From: Cubamyces lactineus
Taxonomy: Eukaryota > Basidiomycota > Agaricomycetes > Polyporales > Polyporaceae
DNA length: 64,000 nt
NCBI GenBank assembly: GCA_022376465.1
Contig: JACDTU010000013.1
Location: 1,050,501 to 1,114,500 of the forward strand
Direction of reading: 5' to 3'
Shown: in pieces, positions 35,153 through 44,914 of the stretch
Layout of the letters: each line of letters opens with the position of its first letter
Numbering within the stretch: position 1 is the stretch's first letter
The notes under the pieces: model-generated
Database searches by the model: none
What the model saw: only the letters and a program-made list of their open reading frames with translations
Told to the model about the DNA's origin: nothing
Translations under genes and position numbers: made by a program

Positions 35153-35947
35153 AGACGGACTACATTCTGTAGACCGGAGTCCTCGTCCGAGCATTTGCGA
35201 AGGATGCGTGTTAACCAGAGTCCTGTGCCAGCCGCCTCAGGGATCTAGCGCTATGACAGTCAAACTCGCCTGACCGGTCTCAACACCGACTCGTCCTCAT
35301 ATCTCAAAACAGACATAACACTCTTGGGGCGGTCGCGGTTGCTGGCAGCTATAACCTCGTTCGAGACGTCTCATACAGGTACCGGTGAGATTGACTCTGC
35401 CAGTTGGGATTATGTAGTGACATCACGCGAGCCTCGATGGTTCGCTAGCCGAGGGGTGTGAATATCGAAGCGAGGAAATCAAGGATGGGCAGATATCCCC
35501 ATCTAGAGTCTAGCAGTGCTGAGGTATTTCGGGGATATCTTGATGAATCGTTGTGAGGTAATAGTAATGACACGAATATCTGCTGGTGAGGAACGTCGAA
35601 GTAGATGGTGCACTGAGCTGAATCGGAGTGCTGGTGCTACCGACGCTGTGCTGCTATCGCGCGACTGCTTTGTAAACGACGCTGGCCGGAGGAGGATTCG
35701 GAGCGCCGGCCGGGGGACTAGGAAAGCAAGTAAGAGCGCGGGGCCTAAGAATAGGTGGGAGCCGGCGGGGTCGGCCGGAGCGGGGTATAGGCGCCGAAGG
35801 CTGTGGAAGGCGAGAGGGAGAACGTCCGGAGTGGACGGCCGCCAGTCGCCAGTCGACAGCCTCTTACAACAACCATCACTCCCGACCCCCCTTTCCCCCT
35901 CCGCTCTTGCTCATCGTCGGCCACATTCGTGCTCGACGCCCAAGGCC
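35153..35947. other. Promoter/leader region of RSP5
   Basis: 795 bp between the F-box stop and the RSP5 start. Frames here (for example 35516-35974) only become coding at the RSP5 ATG. The last ~100 bp is pyrimidine-rich (CCCCCCTTTCCCCCTC), typical of fungal core promoters. Confidence 0.45.
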
Positions 35948-38900
35948 ATGACGGCAAACCAGGGTACTCCGTAAGCCTCTCTTTACCTCCTCTATCCAGC
36001 ATGTCTTACCAACCTCCCACAGCAAGCGCATCAGGATCACAGGTACGATTCCCCTCTCCTCCGCCTCTGCGCGTCCCTCATTGCGCTTTCAGTCGTCGCC
36101 GCCGATGGATTGTCTAAGCGCGAGGTCTTCCGCCTCCCCGACCCTTTCGCTGTGATCACCGTCGATGCAGAGCAGACCCATACGACGAGTGTCATGAAGA
36201 AGACGCTCAACCCTTACTGGAACGAGAGCTTCGATATGTGAGCCTACCGCTTCGAGTTCTCTCTCTCCTGCTCAGCTCAACGTCCCTCCCAGCACCGTGA
36301 AGGAAAACTCTGTCATTGCCGTACAGATCTTCGACCAGCGCAAGTTCAAGAAACGCGATCAGGGTTTCCTCGGCGTCGTAAACGTCAAGGTCTCCGATGT
36401 CATTGACTTGGAGCTAGGTGGTCATGGTGCGTCTTACGTTTCCACATCGTAGCCCATCTGTCCGGGTCCTCGCTGTCAGAACGCGGTCCGTTTCATATCA
36501 CTCGAGTGCTACTTGGACCCATCAGTTCAATCAGCGTCGCCGGGCTGCGCGTGGGCTATAGCGGCCGCTGACTGATACGCCCTTTTAGAAATGCTTACGC
36601 TCGATCTGAAAAAGTCCAATGACAACTTGGTCGTTCACGGGAAGCTGATCCTATATCTCTCCACCAACGTCAGTCAACCTATCAGTAACCCCGGGCCATC
36701 CCAGACCGATGCTGTGTCCGAAGCTATGGGTAGCCTCGCTATCGCCGGTCCTTCTGCGAACGCCAGCAGCAGCAACCTCGCCCTGTCTCGGAGCTCGAGT
36801 GCTGCTGCGCATGCTAACCCTCAGGACTCTCACGTCACCATGCCTGTACCCCAAGTCATCCAGCCCCCTGCTCAGGAGCAGACGCAACCCGCTCCCGCTC
36901 GTCCTCTAAGCTCCACTAGCACCACTACGACCAGCACCACGGCAGCGCAGACGCCTACGACGACCGACGCAAGCGCCACGGCGCAGACGGCTTCCAACAA
37001 CAACGCGCAAACACGGAACTTTAATCCCCACGAGGACCAGTACGGACCTTTGCCGCAGGGCTGGGAACGTCGTATCGATCCCTTGGGTCGCACGTACTAC
37101 GTTGACCATAACACTCGTTCAACGACCTGGCACAGGCCCTCAGCTAACCAGACTGTCAACACTCACACGCAAGATGGCGAGACCAACGCCGCTCGCAACC
37201 AGCACAACCGTCGCATACTCGCCGACGATATGTTGGAGGCCAACAACGGCGTAACGCGAGCAGGATCCGTCACGGGGCAAGAGGCAGGTGCGGTTACTCC
37301 CGTCAACGCTGCCACGACCTCAGGAGGCCTTGGTCCTTTGCCTGCCGGTTGGGAGGAGCGCCACACGCTTCAAGGCCGACCGTACTATGTTGACCATAAC
37401 ACCCGGACTACGACCTGGGTCGATCCGCGTCGCCAGACTGTCATTCGGGTTATGGGCCCGAACGGTCAGAACGCTGCACTGCAGCCTCAGACGATCTCAC
37501 AGCTTGGACCGCTCCCGTCTGGCTGGGAGATGCGTCTCACATCTACCGCGCGGGTGTACTTCGTGGACCACAACACGAAGACGACGACATGGGACGACCC
37601 CCGATTGCCGTCCACACTGGACGCCAATGTTCCACAGTACAAGCGTGACTTCCGCCGGAAGCTCATCTATTTCCGTAGCCAGCCTGCCATGCGAAATCAG
37701 CCCGGCAACTGTCAGATCAAGGTCCGGCGTAACCACATCTTCGAGGACAGCTACGCCGAGATCATGCGCCAGACGCCAAACGACCTCAAGAAGCGTCTAA
37801 TGATCAAGTTCGAGGGTGAGGATGGTTTGGATTATGGAGGTCTCTCTAGGTATGTGATTGTACATACTTGCTCAAGAGCGCACTCTAATGGCGCTATAGG
37901 GAATTCTTCTTCCTGCTCTCACACGAGATGTTCAATCCCTTCTACTGTCTATTTGAGTACTCTGCGCACGACAACTACACCCTGCAGATCAACCCCGCCT
38001 CAGGCGTCAACCCGGAGCACTTGAACTACTTCAAGTTCATCGGTCGCTGCTTGGGTCTCGGCATCTTCCACCGCCGCTTCCTGGACGCGTACTTCGTCAC
38101 TGCCTTCTACAAGATGATCCTGAGGAAGAAGGTGACGTTGGCAGATCTGGAGAGTGTCGACGCGGAGTTGCACCGTGGTCTCACCTGGATGCTGTAAGTC
38201 TTGTAATTGTTTCTTGCTACTGCGGTCGTACTGAGCGTATGGCAGCGAGAACGACATTACTGACGTTATCGATGAAACATTCACAACCACTGAGGAGCGT
38301 TTCGGCGAGATGGTCACCGTCGAGCTCAAGCCTGGAGGTGCAGACATCCCCGTCACTGAGGAGAACAAGAAGGAGTATGTGAACGCCGTCGTCGAATACC
38401 GTATCTCGAAGCGTGTCAAGGAGCAGTTTGACGCGTTCATGTCGGGCTTCAGCGAGCTCATCCCCCAAGACCTCATTAACGTCTTCGATGAGCGTGAGCT
38501 CGAGCTCCTCATCGGTGGTATGTCCGAGATCGACGTGTAAGTGACTCGTGAACGCTCTGGCAATGGTTTACATACTGAGCTATTCATGTAGCGACGACTG
38601 GATGAAGTACACAGATTACCGTGGCTACGAAGTCAACGACGAGGTCGTACAGTGGTTCTGGAAATGCGTGCGGAGCTGGCCGCCGGAACGCAAGTCACGA
38701 CTACTGCAGTTCGCCACGGGAACCTCTCGAATCCCCGTCAACGGCTTCAAGGATTTGCAGGGATCCGACGGCCCGCGGCGGTTCACGATCGAGAAGTCGG
38801 GCGACCCGAACCAGCTGCCGAAGAGTCATACATGCTTCAACCGTATCGATCTGCCGCCATACAAGGACTACGAGACGCTGGAGCAGAAGTTGACTTGGGC

Positions 38901-38993
38901 TGTAGAGTGAGTATCTCTCATGTGATCGTTTGCGCGTGAACTTGAGCATTGACACGTTATGGCAGGGAAACCGTCGGTTTCGGCCAGGAGTGA
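35948..38993 (+). CDS. RSP5: RSP5/NEDD4-type HECT E3 ubiquitin ligase
   Basis: Essential membrane-associated E3 ligase controlling endocytosis and sorting of membrane proteins. Nine exons: 35948-35970, 36023-36042, 36093-36237, 36293-36426, 36589-37849, 37900-38193, 38246-38536, 38592-38906 and 38966-38993; all phases close on 836 residues. A C2 domain spans about residues 10-135 ([31 protein letters not shown]). After a Ser/Thr/Ala-rich linker come three WW domains near residues 259, 355 and 413 ([30 protein letters not shown], each with YxVDHNT). The HECT domain runs from about 475, with the catalytic Cys near 804 in [14 protein letters not shown], and ends EETVGFGQE. The start lies in a 23 nt exon followed by a 20 nt microexon; the conspicuous ATG at 36001 is intronic and out of frame. 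Confidence 0.96.
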
Positions 38994-39875
38994 ACTGTGT
39001 CCTCCTGCTTTGATTCGTTTTCATGTCCGTTCTCTCACTTGTCTCGTCTGGATACACTCCACCTCCATCTGCCCTATCTCGCATACATGTACATCGTCCA
39101 TAGCCCATCCTTACTCTGCGCCCTGCGTCTCCTCATCGAAAGCGTGCCCGGTCTCCACTTTCCCTGCCCGTAGTCCGTAGTGTATACGCCTGTCCATGTC
39201 CATCTACATGCACGTCCTCCTTCCTTCGTTTTTTCTTCCTCTTTATCCTTCGCTGTATCGTTCCGTCCTTCGCTGCTCGTGTGTTTTGATATACAAATTC
39301 TCTCGTTCGATCATGCCCCTACTACCCCCTCTGCCTGCTTCTTGATCGTAGTGCGACGGGACGGTCGAGGTGACTTCTCCGTGCCCAGTTAATGTCGTTT
39401 CTGTGGTATAATGGACCATGTTTGTCCCCAGCCCCCTGCTGATATTTGTTGCACGGAAGTGAAGCCATCGGTGTGGTACACAACTTAGGTAAGGGGAGAA
39501 TGTCGTGCGGCTGAGGGCGTAGCTGCGTGTGCTAAATCGGCGTCTTAGGCTTAGGGTAGCCGCGCTATAAGTTGAACTGGAAGAAGGCCCTGATAGTAAT
39601 AGCGTCCATGTCGTTGACATTCCATGTAAGCATATCGACCCCGCAGTAGGGTTCGTAATCAGCTAGTGGTGTCGGCATATCGACCCGCAGCAGGTGGCGC
39701 TAGGTGCAGCTTGACGACGTCTGCAGGATCCATGACTGTAAGCTACGTACTACAATATGGTGCATCCATCTTTAAACCCTTGATTTCCTACACCTGTCAC
39801 CAGTGGGGATCTGACCGTAAGGGATCTGCTCGCGCCCAGTGGTGACAGTGAATTGAAGACTCTCTCACCTCGCAG
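38994..39875. other. Gene-free interval
   Basis: 882 bp, the first ~400 C/T-rich and probably the RSP5 3' UTR. It contains a short direct repeat (GCATATCGACCC) at about 39630 and 39675 and the inverted repeat at 39794-39848. No gene supported. Confidence 0.5.
39794..39848. repeat. Imperfect inverted repeat upstream of F-box gene
   Basis: CTGTCACCAGTGGG at 39794-39807 and CCCAGTGGTGACAG at 39835-39848 are reverse complements except for one position, separated by 27 bp. The second arm ends 27 bp before the F-box start codon, so it lies in the likely leader or core promoter. It could form a hairpin or bind a dimeric factor; function unknown. Confidence 0.7.
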
Positions 39876-41416
39876 ATGCAACCGACCCCCGTGTCCGCAT
39901 TTCCAACGGAGATTTATGAGCAAATCGTACAAGAAATCGGGCCCAACAGGATCGTCCTCCCTCTTATGGAAGATGGTGTGCTCGACCGTCGTACGAGGCT
40001 TTCAACGCTCTGCGCCTGCGCCCTGACCTGTCGCGCCTGGCTACCGACGAGCCGCACGTACCTGTACCGCCAGCTCACTTTCATCGGCACCGAAAAGGCT
40101 GCACTCGAGCTCCTCGTCAGGTCGCTCGAAGCCAACCCATGGCTCCGGACCCTCGTGTACGACCTCAACGTGATCGACAATGACGCAGAGTACACCCCGG
40201 GGATGGTCACGGACCAAACATTATCGATCCCTGAACCTACCCGGGACATCTCGCGGACGTGGGCTCTCATACTGGCGGGGAAGCTCCCGTATGTGCGGGA
40301 TATCGGCCTCGCGCTGGCGCGCGGGCTGACGTGCCACCCACAGTTCGTGAGGTCGCTGCACACATTTACGGCCGTCGCGTCGCTGTCGCTCGCGTGGAAG
40401 GGCTCGGGGACGTTCCAGGACTTGCTGAAGCTCTTGACGGCGTTCTCTGGTCTGCGGAGGCTGTTGGTGTATGGGGCCTCGTGGGCGCCGCGCGGGGCGC
40501 GGAAGTTGGTGCTTCCGCGGAGACGGTTCCCGCAGCTTGTAGTGTTGACTATCGAGACTGATGGGGAGAGCAAGGTGCGCGGCTTGTGGAGGATTTCAAT
40601 GGCGTTTGCTTATCTGTGGTATCGCATCCGAGGAAGCCTGGGCTCTGGCAGCGGGTTTCGTATGGTATCATACAGGCGGCGGGGCCTACGCTCAAAGTTC
40701 TATTCCTTGAGGAAACTAGCATACCCTACGAACCACCGGGTAAGCATCCCGATCGTGGTATGATATGCCAGAGAAAACTCACCTGAGGTGCCAGCGGACA
40801 CGGACGAGATGCAGCTGGTGCAACCTGGTAGACTTTCCAGTCTAGAAACTCTCCACATCCAAGTCCTTCGGGCGATGGAATGGCCGCACCCCGACTACGA
40901 ACGCCTTGTGGCATGGGCGTCCCAGTCGTCGGGGTCCCTCAAGCATCTCCTGCTGTACTACTCGGCGTTTGGCATGGACGCGTCTCTCGAGGACGTCAAG
41001 CAATTTCTTGACCGCCTGAAACCCCTCGCCGTCGCGCTGCATCAGTCACCTCTCCGAGCGCTGCCGAAGCTCACCCTCATCGTCACGCAGTATTTCGAGG
41101 ATGACGGGAACGAACTGCACTCGCTCGTTGCGGATGCGACGCTGTATGCGCGCACAGTGGTATTCCGAGTGTGCAAGGCAACAGAGATCCAGATCATCTG
41201 GGGCGTTATGGAACAATGTGAGTGGACTTCATAGCCTACCAGTGTTACATGATTCTTTGTGAAGAAGGGTTGACTGACCGTGTGCGGACCTGTTTTGCAG
41301 CGAGTATGATGCGGATGTTCCTGTACCAGACGGTAGATGGCCTCGTGCGGACCTGTTACGAGCCGCCTCCGGACCTTGCACATTCTCCTTTGAGCTGGGA
41401 TGGCCATTCTGTGTAG
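39876..41416 (+). CDS. F-box-like protein with introns
   Basis: Four exons: 39876-40574, 40652-40739, 40795-41217 and 41301-41416, with consistent phases and 441 residues. The F-box-like region sits at the very N-terminus (SAFPTEIYEQIVQEIG ... CACALTCRAWLPTSRTYL, residues ~8-62), the form common among agaricomycete F-box proteins. The rest has leucine-rich segments (GLRRLLVYGASWAP, LSSLETLHIQVLRAME) and ends SPLSWDGHSV. Unlike the other F-box genes in this window it has introns and no N-terminal helix, so it belongs to a different subfamily. The splice model rests on frame agreement only. Confidence 0.75.
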
Positions 41417-41683
41417 CATTTGAATTGTTAGCCAGCGTACCTGTACAGTACATCCATTTTCTCGCTTTGCTCGCTTCATGCTTTGAGTATCGTTGAGGCA
41501 CGTGAAGGCCATTTTGCTCCACTCCACTCATGAAGCTACGTAGAGATTCAGAGTGAAGGGCCGAGTGCAATGTTTGATGGATATCGAGTTGCGCCGCCGC
41601 TCTTGTCTGGGAGGAGTAACTGTAAGCGAAGCCAGCTCAGTCGAAACGAGATACTGGGCATAAAGTGCAAGCAGGTGACCTAG

Positions 41684-41779
41684 GGTGGCGTGGCCGAGTT
41701 GGTCTAAGGCGTCGGATTTAAGTACTTCTTGATTCCCGATGGGAGCAATCCCGCGCGAGTTCGAACCTCGCCGCCACCA
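41684..41779 (+). tRNA. tRNA-Leu (anticodon TAA) with short intron
   Basis: Acceptor GGTGGCG pairs with CGCCACC, and the discriminator A is at 41779. The D-arm/A box is TGGCCGAGTTGG; the anticodon loop is TTTAAG with TAA as anticodon. About 11-12 extra bases follow position 37 (TACTTCTTGAT region), the normal eukaryotic intron site. A long variable arm with GGG/CCC stem and the T-arm GCGAG-TTCGAAC-CTCGC mark a type II tRNA. One anticodon-stem pair looks like an A-C mismatch in my fold. Confidence 0.88.
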
Positions 41780-41784
41780 TATTC

Positions 41785-41789
41785 TTTTT
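41785..41789 (+). terminator. RNA polymerase III terminator of tRNA-Leu
   Basis: Run of five T residues six bases after the tRNA discriminator base, the usual Pol III stop signal. Confidence 0.7.
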
Positions 41790-42087
41790 GTTGCCATCCG
41801 GCGTCCAGCGTCTGAGCAGGGATATGGTACGGGCGAACGCGATATATAGACGACATTTCTTTACAAAGTCAATAGTACTGCAAGATATTTCTATCCTCCA
41901 TGGCTCTTCATTGACTTTTGTTGAACCCGGTTGCACGAAAAGCAGATTATATTACATTTCAACGGCAGCCTAGCCCCGGATACGACCAAAGACGTTGGTA
42001 TCACAGATATCCTGAGCCTCAAATCATCAAGCACCAAACAGCTGTGATCAGAACGCGTCAGATATAGAGGCATGATCGAAGGGGAAC

Positions 42088-43175
42088 TTAGGCACGCACG
42101 CCAGAGATGCTATCCTTGCCACCGGGCATTTCACGGACACTAAGTGTGACCAGGAAGTGAGTATCAGATTCCTTTGAGCAGAATCTACGTTGTAAGATGG
42201 CGTACCGACGAGTAGGCTTGAAACCGTTATCGGGCTCTGGGGCGTCCCACAAGCCAGCTACACTCGAGGTCGTCCTTCTGCCCCTGTCAAAGATGTGCAT
42301 ATATTAGGATACATCTGCTCAGCACGTCGCAGCATCAATCCACTTACTTCAGTCTGCTGTCGTCAGTTGCCGCAGCATCGGTTGGCTCAGGCGCGGCCTG
42401 ACAGGTGGGCGCGTAAGTGGGGAGAAAGTTAGATGAGGCGGCTTATGCTTACGGTGGGCTTGGGAGGCGCCATAGCGAGTGCGTCGTCGTCATCGACATC
42501 GGTGCCGAAGAGGCGGTGAGTCGCCCCGCCTGGAGGGTCGCGGACGCGACGAGTAGGCTTGAAGTCACCTGCAGCAGTGGCAGGCGAGGTGGAGGCTGTC
42601 GATGCTGTCTCACAATGAGCGGCAAAATATGAACGAACTCAAAGAGCACACTCACCCGGAACCGCGGCGTCCTCTCCAGCGGGCGCAGCCTCGGTACCTG
42701 CGGGGCTGTCGCTGGAGATCTTGCCGAACTTCGCGTAGCCTAGCGCGGCCACCTGTAAGTGAAGTCTAAGGACAAAGAACGGGAGTCTGGCGCGTACGCG
42801 GCAGCTTCTGAATGTTGGTGAAGTTCGGGTCGACGGTCACCCCAGCATATCTGCGGGGAAGCCACTTCTTAGCGGGTGCATCATCGCGTTTGTGCTCGAG
42901 ATAGACGCGACTTACTTCAGAAATTCAAGGAGGGAGCGCTTGGTGAAGACAATGTTAGTACTGTCCCAGTCCAGCATGCCTGTAATTCCGGAACGCGCAA
43001 TGAGCTTCTTGCTCAAGTGAACGGATGGAAAGACGCACCAAGCTTCGCGGGCCAGTCGCGTTCCTTGGTCATGTCAATGGTCTCAGAAGGAGTGAAGCTA
43101 TACCGTGCGTTGAGTAAACCAGACAGACTAGCAGATGTGCTGGAGAAGTACACACGTCGAAGGGGCGGCACTCAT
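42088..43175 (-). CDS. Small protein with two FKPTRRVR..PGG repeats (Jupiter/HN1-like)
   Basis: About 240 residues in eight or so short exons, from the ATG at 43175 (MSAAPSTFTPSETIDMTKE) to TAA at 42088. The N-terminal part, SETIDMTKERDWPAKLGMLD, SLLEFLKYAGVTVDP and AALGYAKFGKISSDSP, is unfamiliar to me. An Ala/Ser/Thr linker leads to repeat 1, DFKPTRRVRDPPGG followed by HRLFGTDVDDDD, and then AGLWDAPEPDNG and repeat 2, FKPTRRVREMPGGKDSISG. The RVxxPPGGxxxxLFG pattern resembles the Jupiter/HN1 (JPT) microtubule-associated family; this is inference. The junction near 42745-42800 could not be joined with a normal GT donor in the required phase, so that exon boundary is uncertain. It diverges from COQ7 over 264 bp. 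Confidence 0.6.
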
Positions 43176-43439
43176 GATGGTCGCGGATATACAAGCAGAG
43201 GGTATGTACTGGCAGTGGCAGAAGCTGGGTAAGTAGTTGAGTTGAAAGACGCGTGCTGAAGTGAACGAAACGCGCCTAAGCTGGAGACCGTCGCGCATCC
43301 ATTACATAAGCAGATCACTATACGGGGAGACCCGCTGCTCATCGCTCCAGACAGTGAGGGGCCCTCCGGAACGACGACCAAGATCCCTAACCACTACGTA
43401 TCCTACTTATTATCGTAATACAACTTGTCCGGTCTCACC

Positions 43440-44238
43440 ATGCTCTCGCTTTCTCGCTCTGTGTCGTTTCGCCCCTGTGCTGCTGCTATTGCTCGAGCGC
43501 ACTCAACAGTTGCCCGCTCTAGTGCCTCTAGTGCTTACGTTGATCCGGCACTTTCGCAAGACCCGTCAGTGACGACAACCCCGGAGAACGTCCCCAAGGA
43601 TGTCAGGGAAGAGTTGGAGAGCGCACTGAGGGTGGACCAAGCGGGGGAGCTGGCCGCCAACTGGATATACAAGGGACAGCATGACGTCCTCGGCCGTGAC
43701 CCAGCCACCGGACCGCTCATTCAAGTGCGTTACTTTCTAAAGACTGCCCGTCAAATCCGTTTGACCGGTTCGTACAGGATATGTGGGACCAGGAAAAGAA
43801 ACACCTCACCGTCATGAACAAGCTGCAACTACAACACCGAGTAAGACCCACGATGTTATGGGAGATCGCACGGCTTGGAGGGTACGGCCTAGGGGCTATC
43901 ACTGCACTCATGGGCAGAGAAGCTGCTATGGCGTGTACGGAAGCGGTCGAGACCGTCATTGGCGAGCATTACGACGAGTGAGTCCTTACCCAGCACGCTC
44001 TCCCAGGGTTTGCTCACAAGAACCTCCCAGTCAACTCAAGGCATTCGAACAATTACCACCGGACCATCCGAGTGTTCCGCTATTGAAGGAAGTGATCAAG
44101 GAGTTCAGGGACGACGAGCTCGAACACCTAGACATCGCCGTAGAGAACGACTCGCAGAAAGCACCAGCACATGCGCTCCTGAGCACAGTAGTCGGGGCTG
44201 GGTGCAAGGTGGCGATCGAGTTGTGCAAGAGATTTTGA
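43440..44238 (+). CDS. COQ7: COQ7, demethoxyubiquinone hydroxylase
   Basis: Mitochondrial inner-membrane di-iron monooxygenase that performs the penultimate step of ubiquinone synthesis. Exons 43440-43724, 43778-43977 and 44031-44238 give 230 residues. The first ~35 are a Ser/Arg/Ala-rich presequence ([12 protein letters not shown]). The two-fold four-helix ferritin-like core shows the metal ligands: Glu in [17 protein letters not shown], ExxH in DQEKKHL, Glu residues in [13 protein letters not shown] and ExxH in [10 protein letters not shown]. It ends [12 protein letters not shown]. The ATG spans 43440-43442. It converges on the complex I-type gene with 90 bp between stops. Confidence 0.95.
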
Positions 44239-44328
44239 ATGAGGCTCTTGTGGACTGTAGGGAGATGCAATACAGTGGATACCGTAGTACTTGCAGAGTA
44301 GGGGAATGACACCAGGCGTATACACCGC

Positions 44329-44793
44329 TTAATCTGACGCTTCCGGCGCGGGAGGGTTGCGAGCAAGGGGTTCGCCCTTGCGTTTGCCTGTCCAGTCCCA
44401 TTTCATCTGCGAAACGCATGGTGAGCCACGAACGTATGAACATGTGAATTGGGCATACGTCTTGGCTGTAAGCAACAGCGAACACGGCAGCCGGAAAGAC
44501 GACCATGCCCATGATGGACTGCCTTGCTGTCCGCGAGTTGAAGCGGAAGTGCTTGTACACCGCTTCGCGCTACAACCAGATTATGTTGAGATACGTTGAA
44601 TTCGAAAGAGGTGCGGGGCATACCATGGTGTTCCATCGCTCGACGGCGGGGTCGGTCTATGACAGTCCCCAGGTTAGCAAGAGTATCTCAAGATATGACT
44701 GTCAATATACCTTTGTGTATCCTAGAAAAGCGGACAGAACGTAAGCTGTTGAGCAAAGAGGGAGGTGAGGATGTGCGCACCGTGTCCGGCCAT
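44329..44793 (-). CDS. Complex I B15 (NDUFB4)-like small membrane subunit
   Basis: A short single-pass protein of 81 residues assembled from five exons: 44781-44793, 44711-44721, 44624-44656, 44459-44569 and 44329-44406; the phases agree throughout. It reads MAGHGYTKTDPAVERWNTM, REAVYKHFRFNSRTARQ, a membrane helix MGMVVFPAAVFAVAYS, and the matrix-side tail WDWTGKRKGEPLARNPP. Length, DPAVERW-type N-terminus, single helix and basic tail match fungal B15-type accessory subunits of NADH:ubiquinone oxidoreductase. The second exon is only 11 nt. The start lies 121 bp from that of the divergent RBM5-like gene. No single frame is long enough to reveal this gene. Another small complex I subunit cannot be excluded. 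Confidence 0.7.
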
Positions 44794-44914
44794 GGTGGAA
44801 GGCAATCACAGAGTCGTTGGCTCGCACAAGCGCCCATTCCTCTTCCGCTTACCACCATCATCCTCGCCCCTTCTTTCTCCGCCCATCCCCTACCTCTGCC
44901 CACCACGCCGCACC

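Noticed and set aside
36001..36042. ATG at 36001 as RSP5 start
   Set aside because: It cannot be joined in frame to the C2 domain; the start at 35948 with a microexon restores the family N-terminus.
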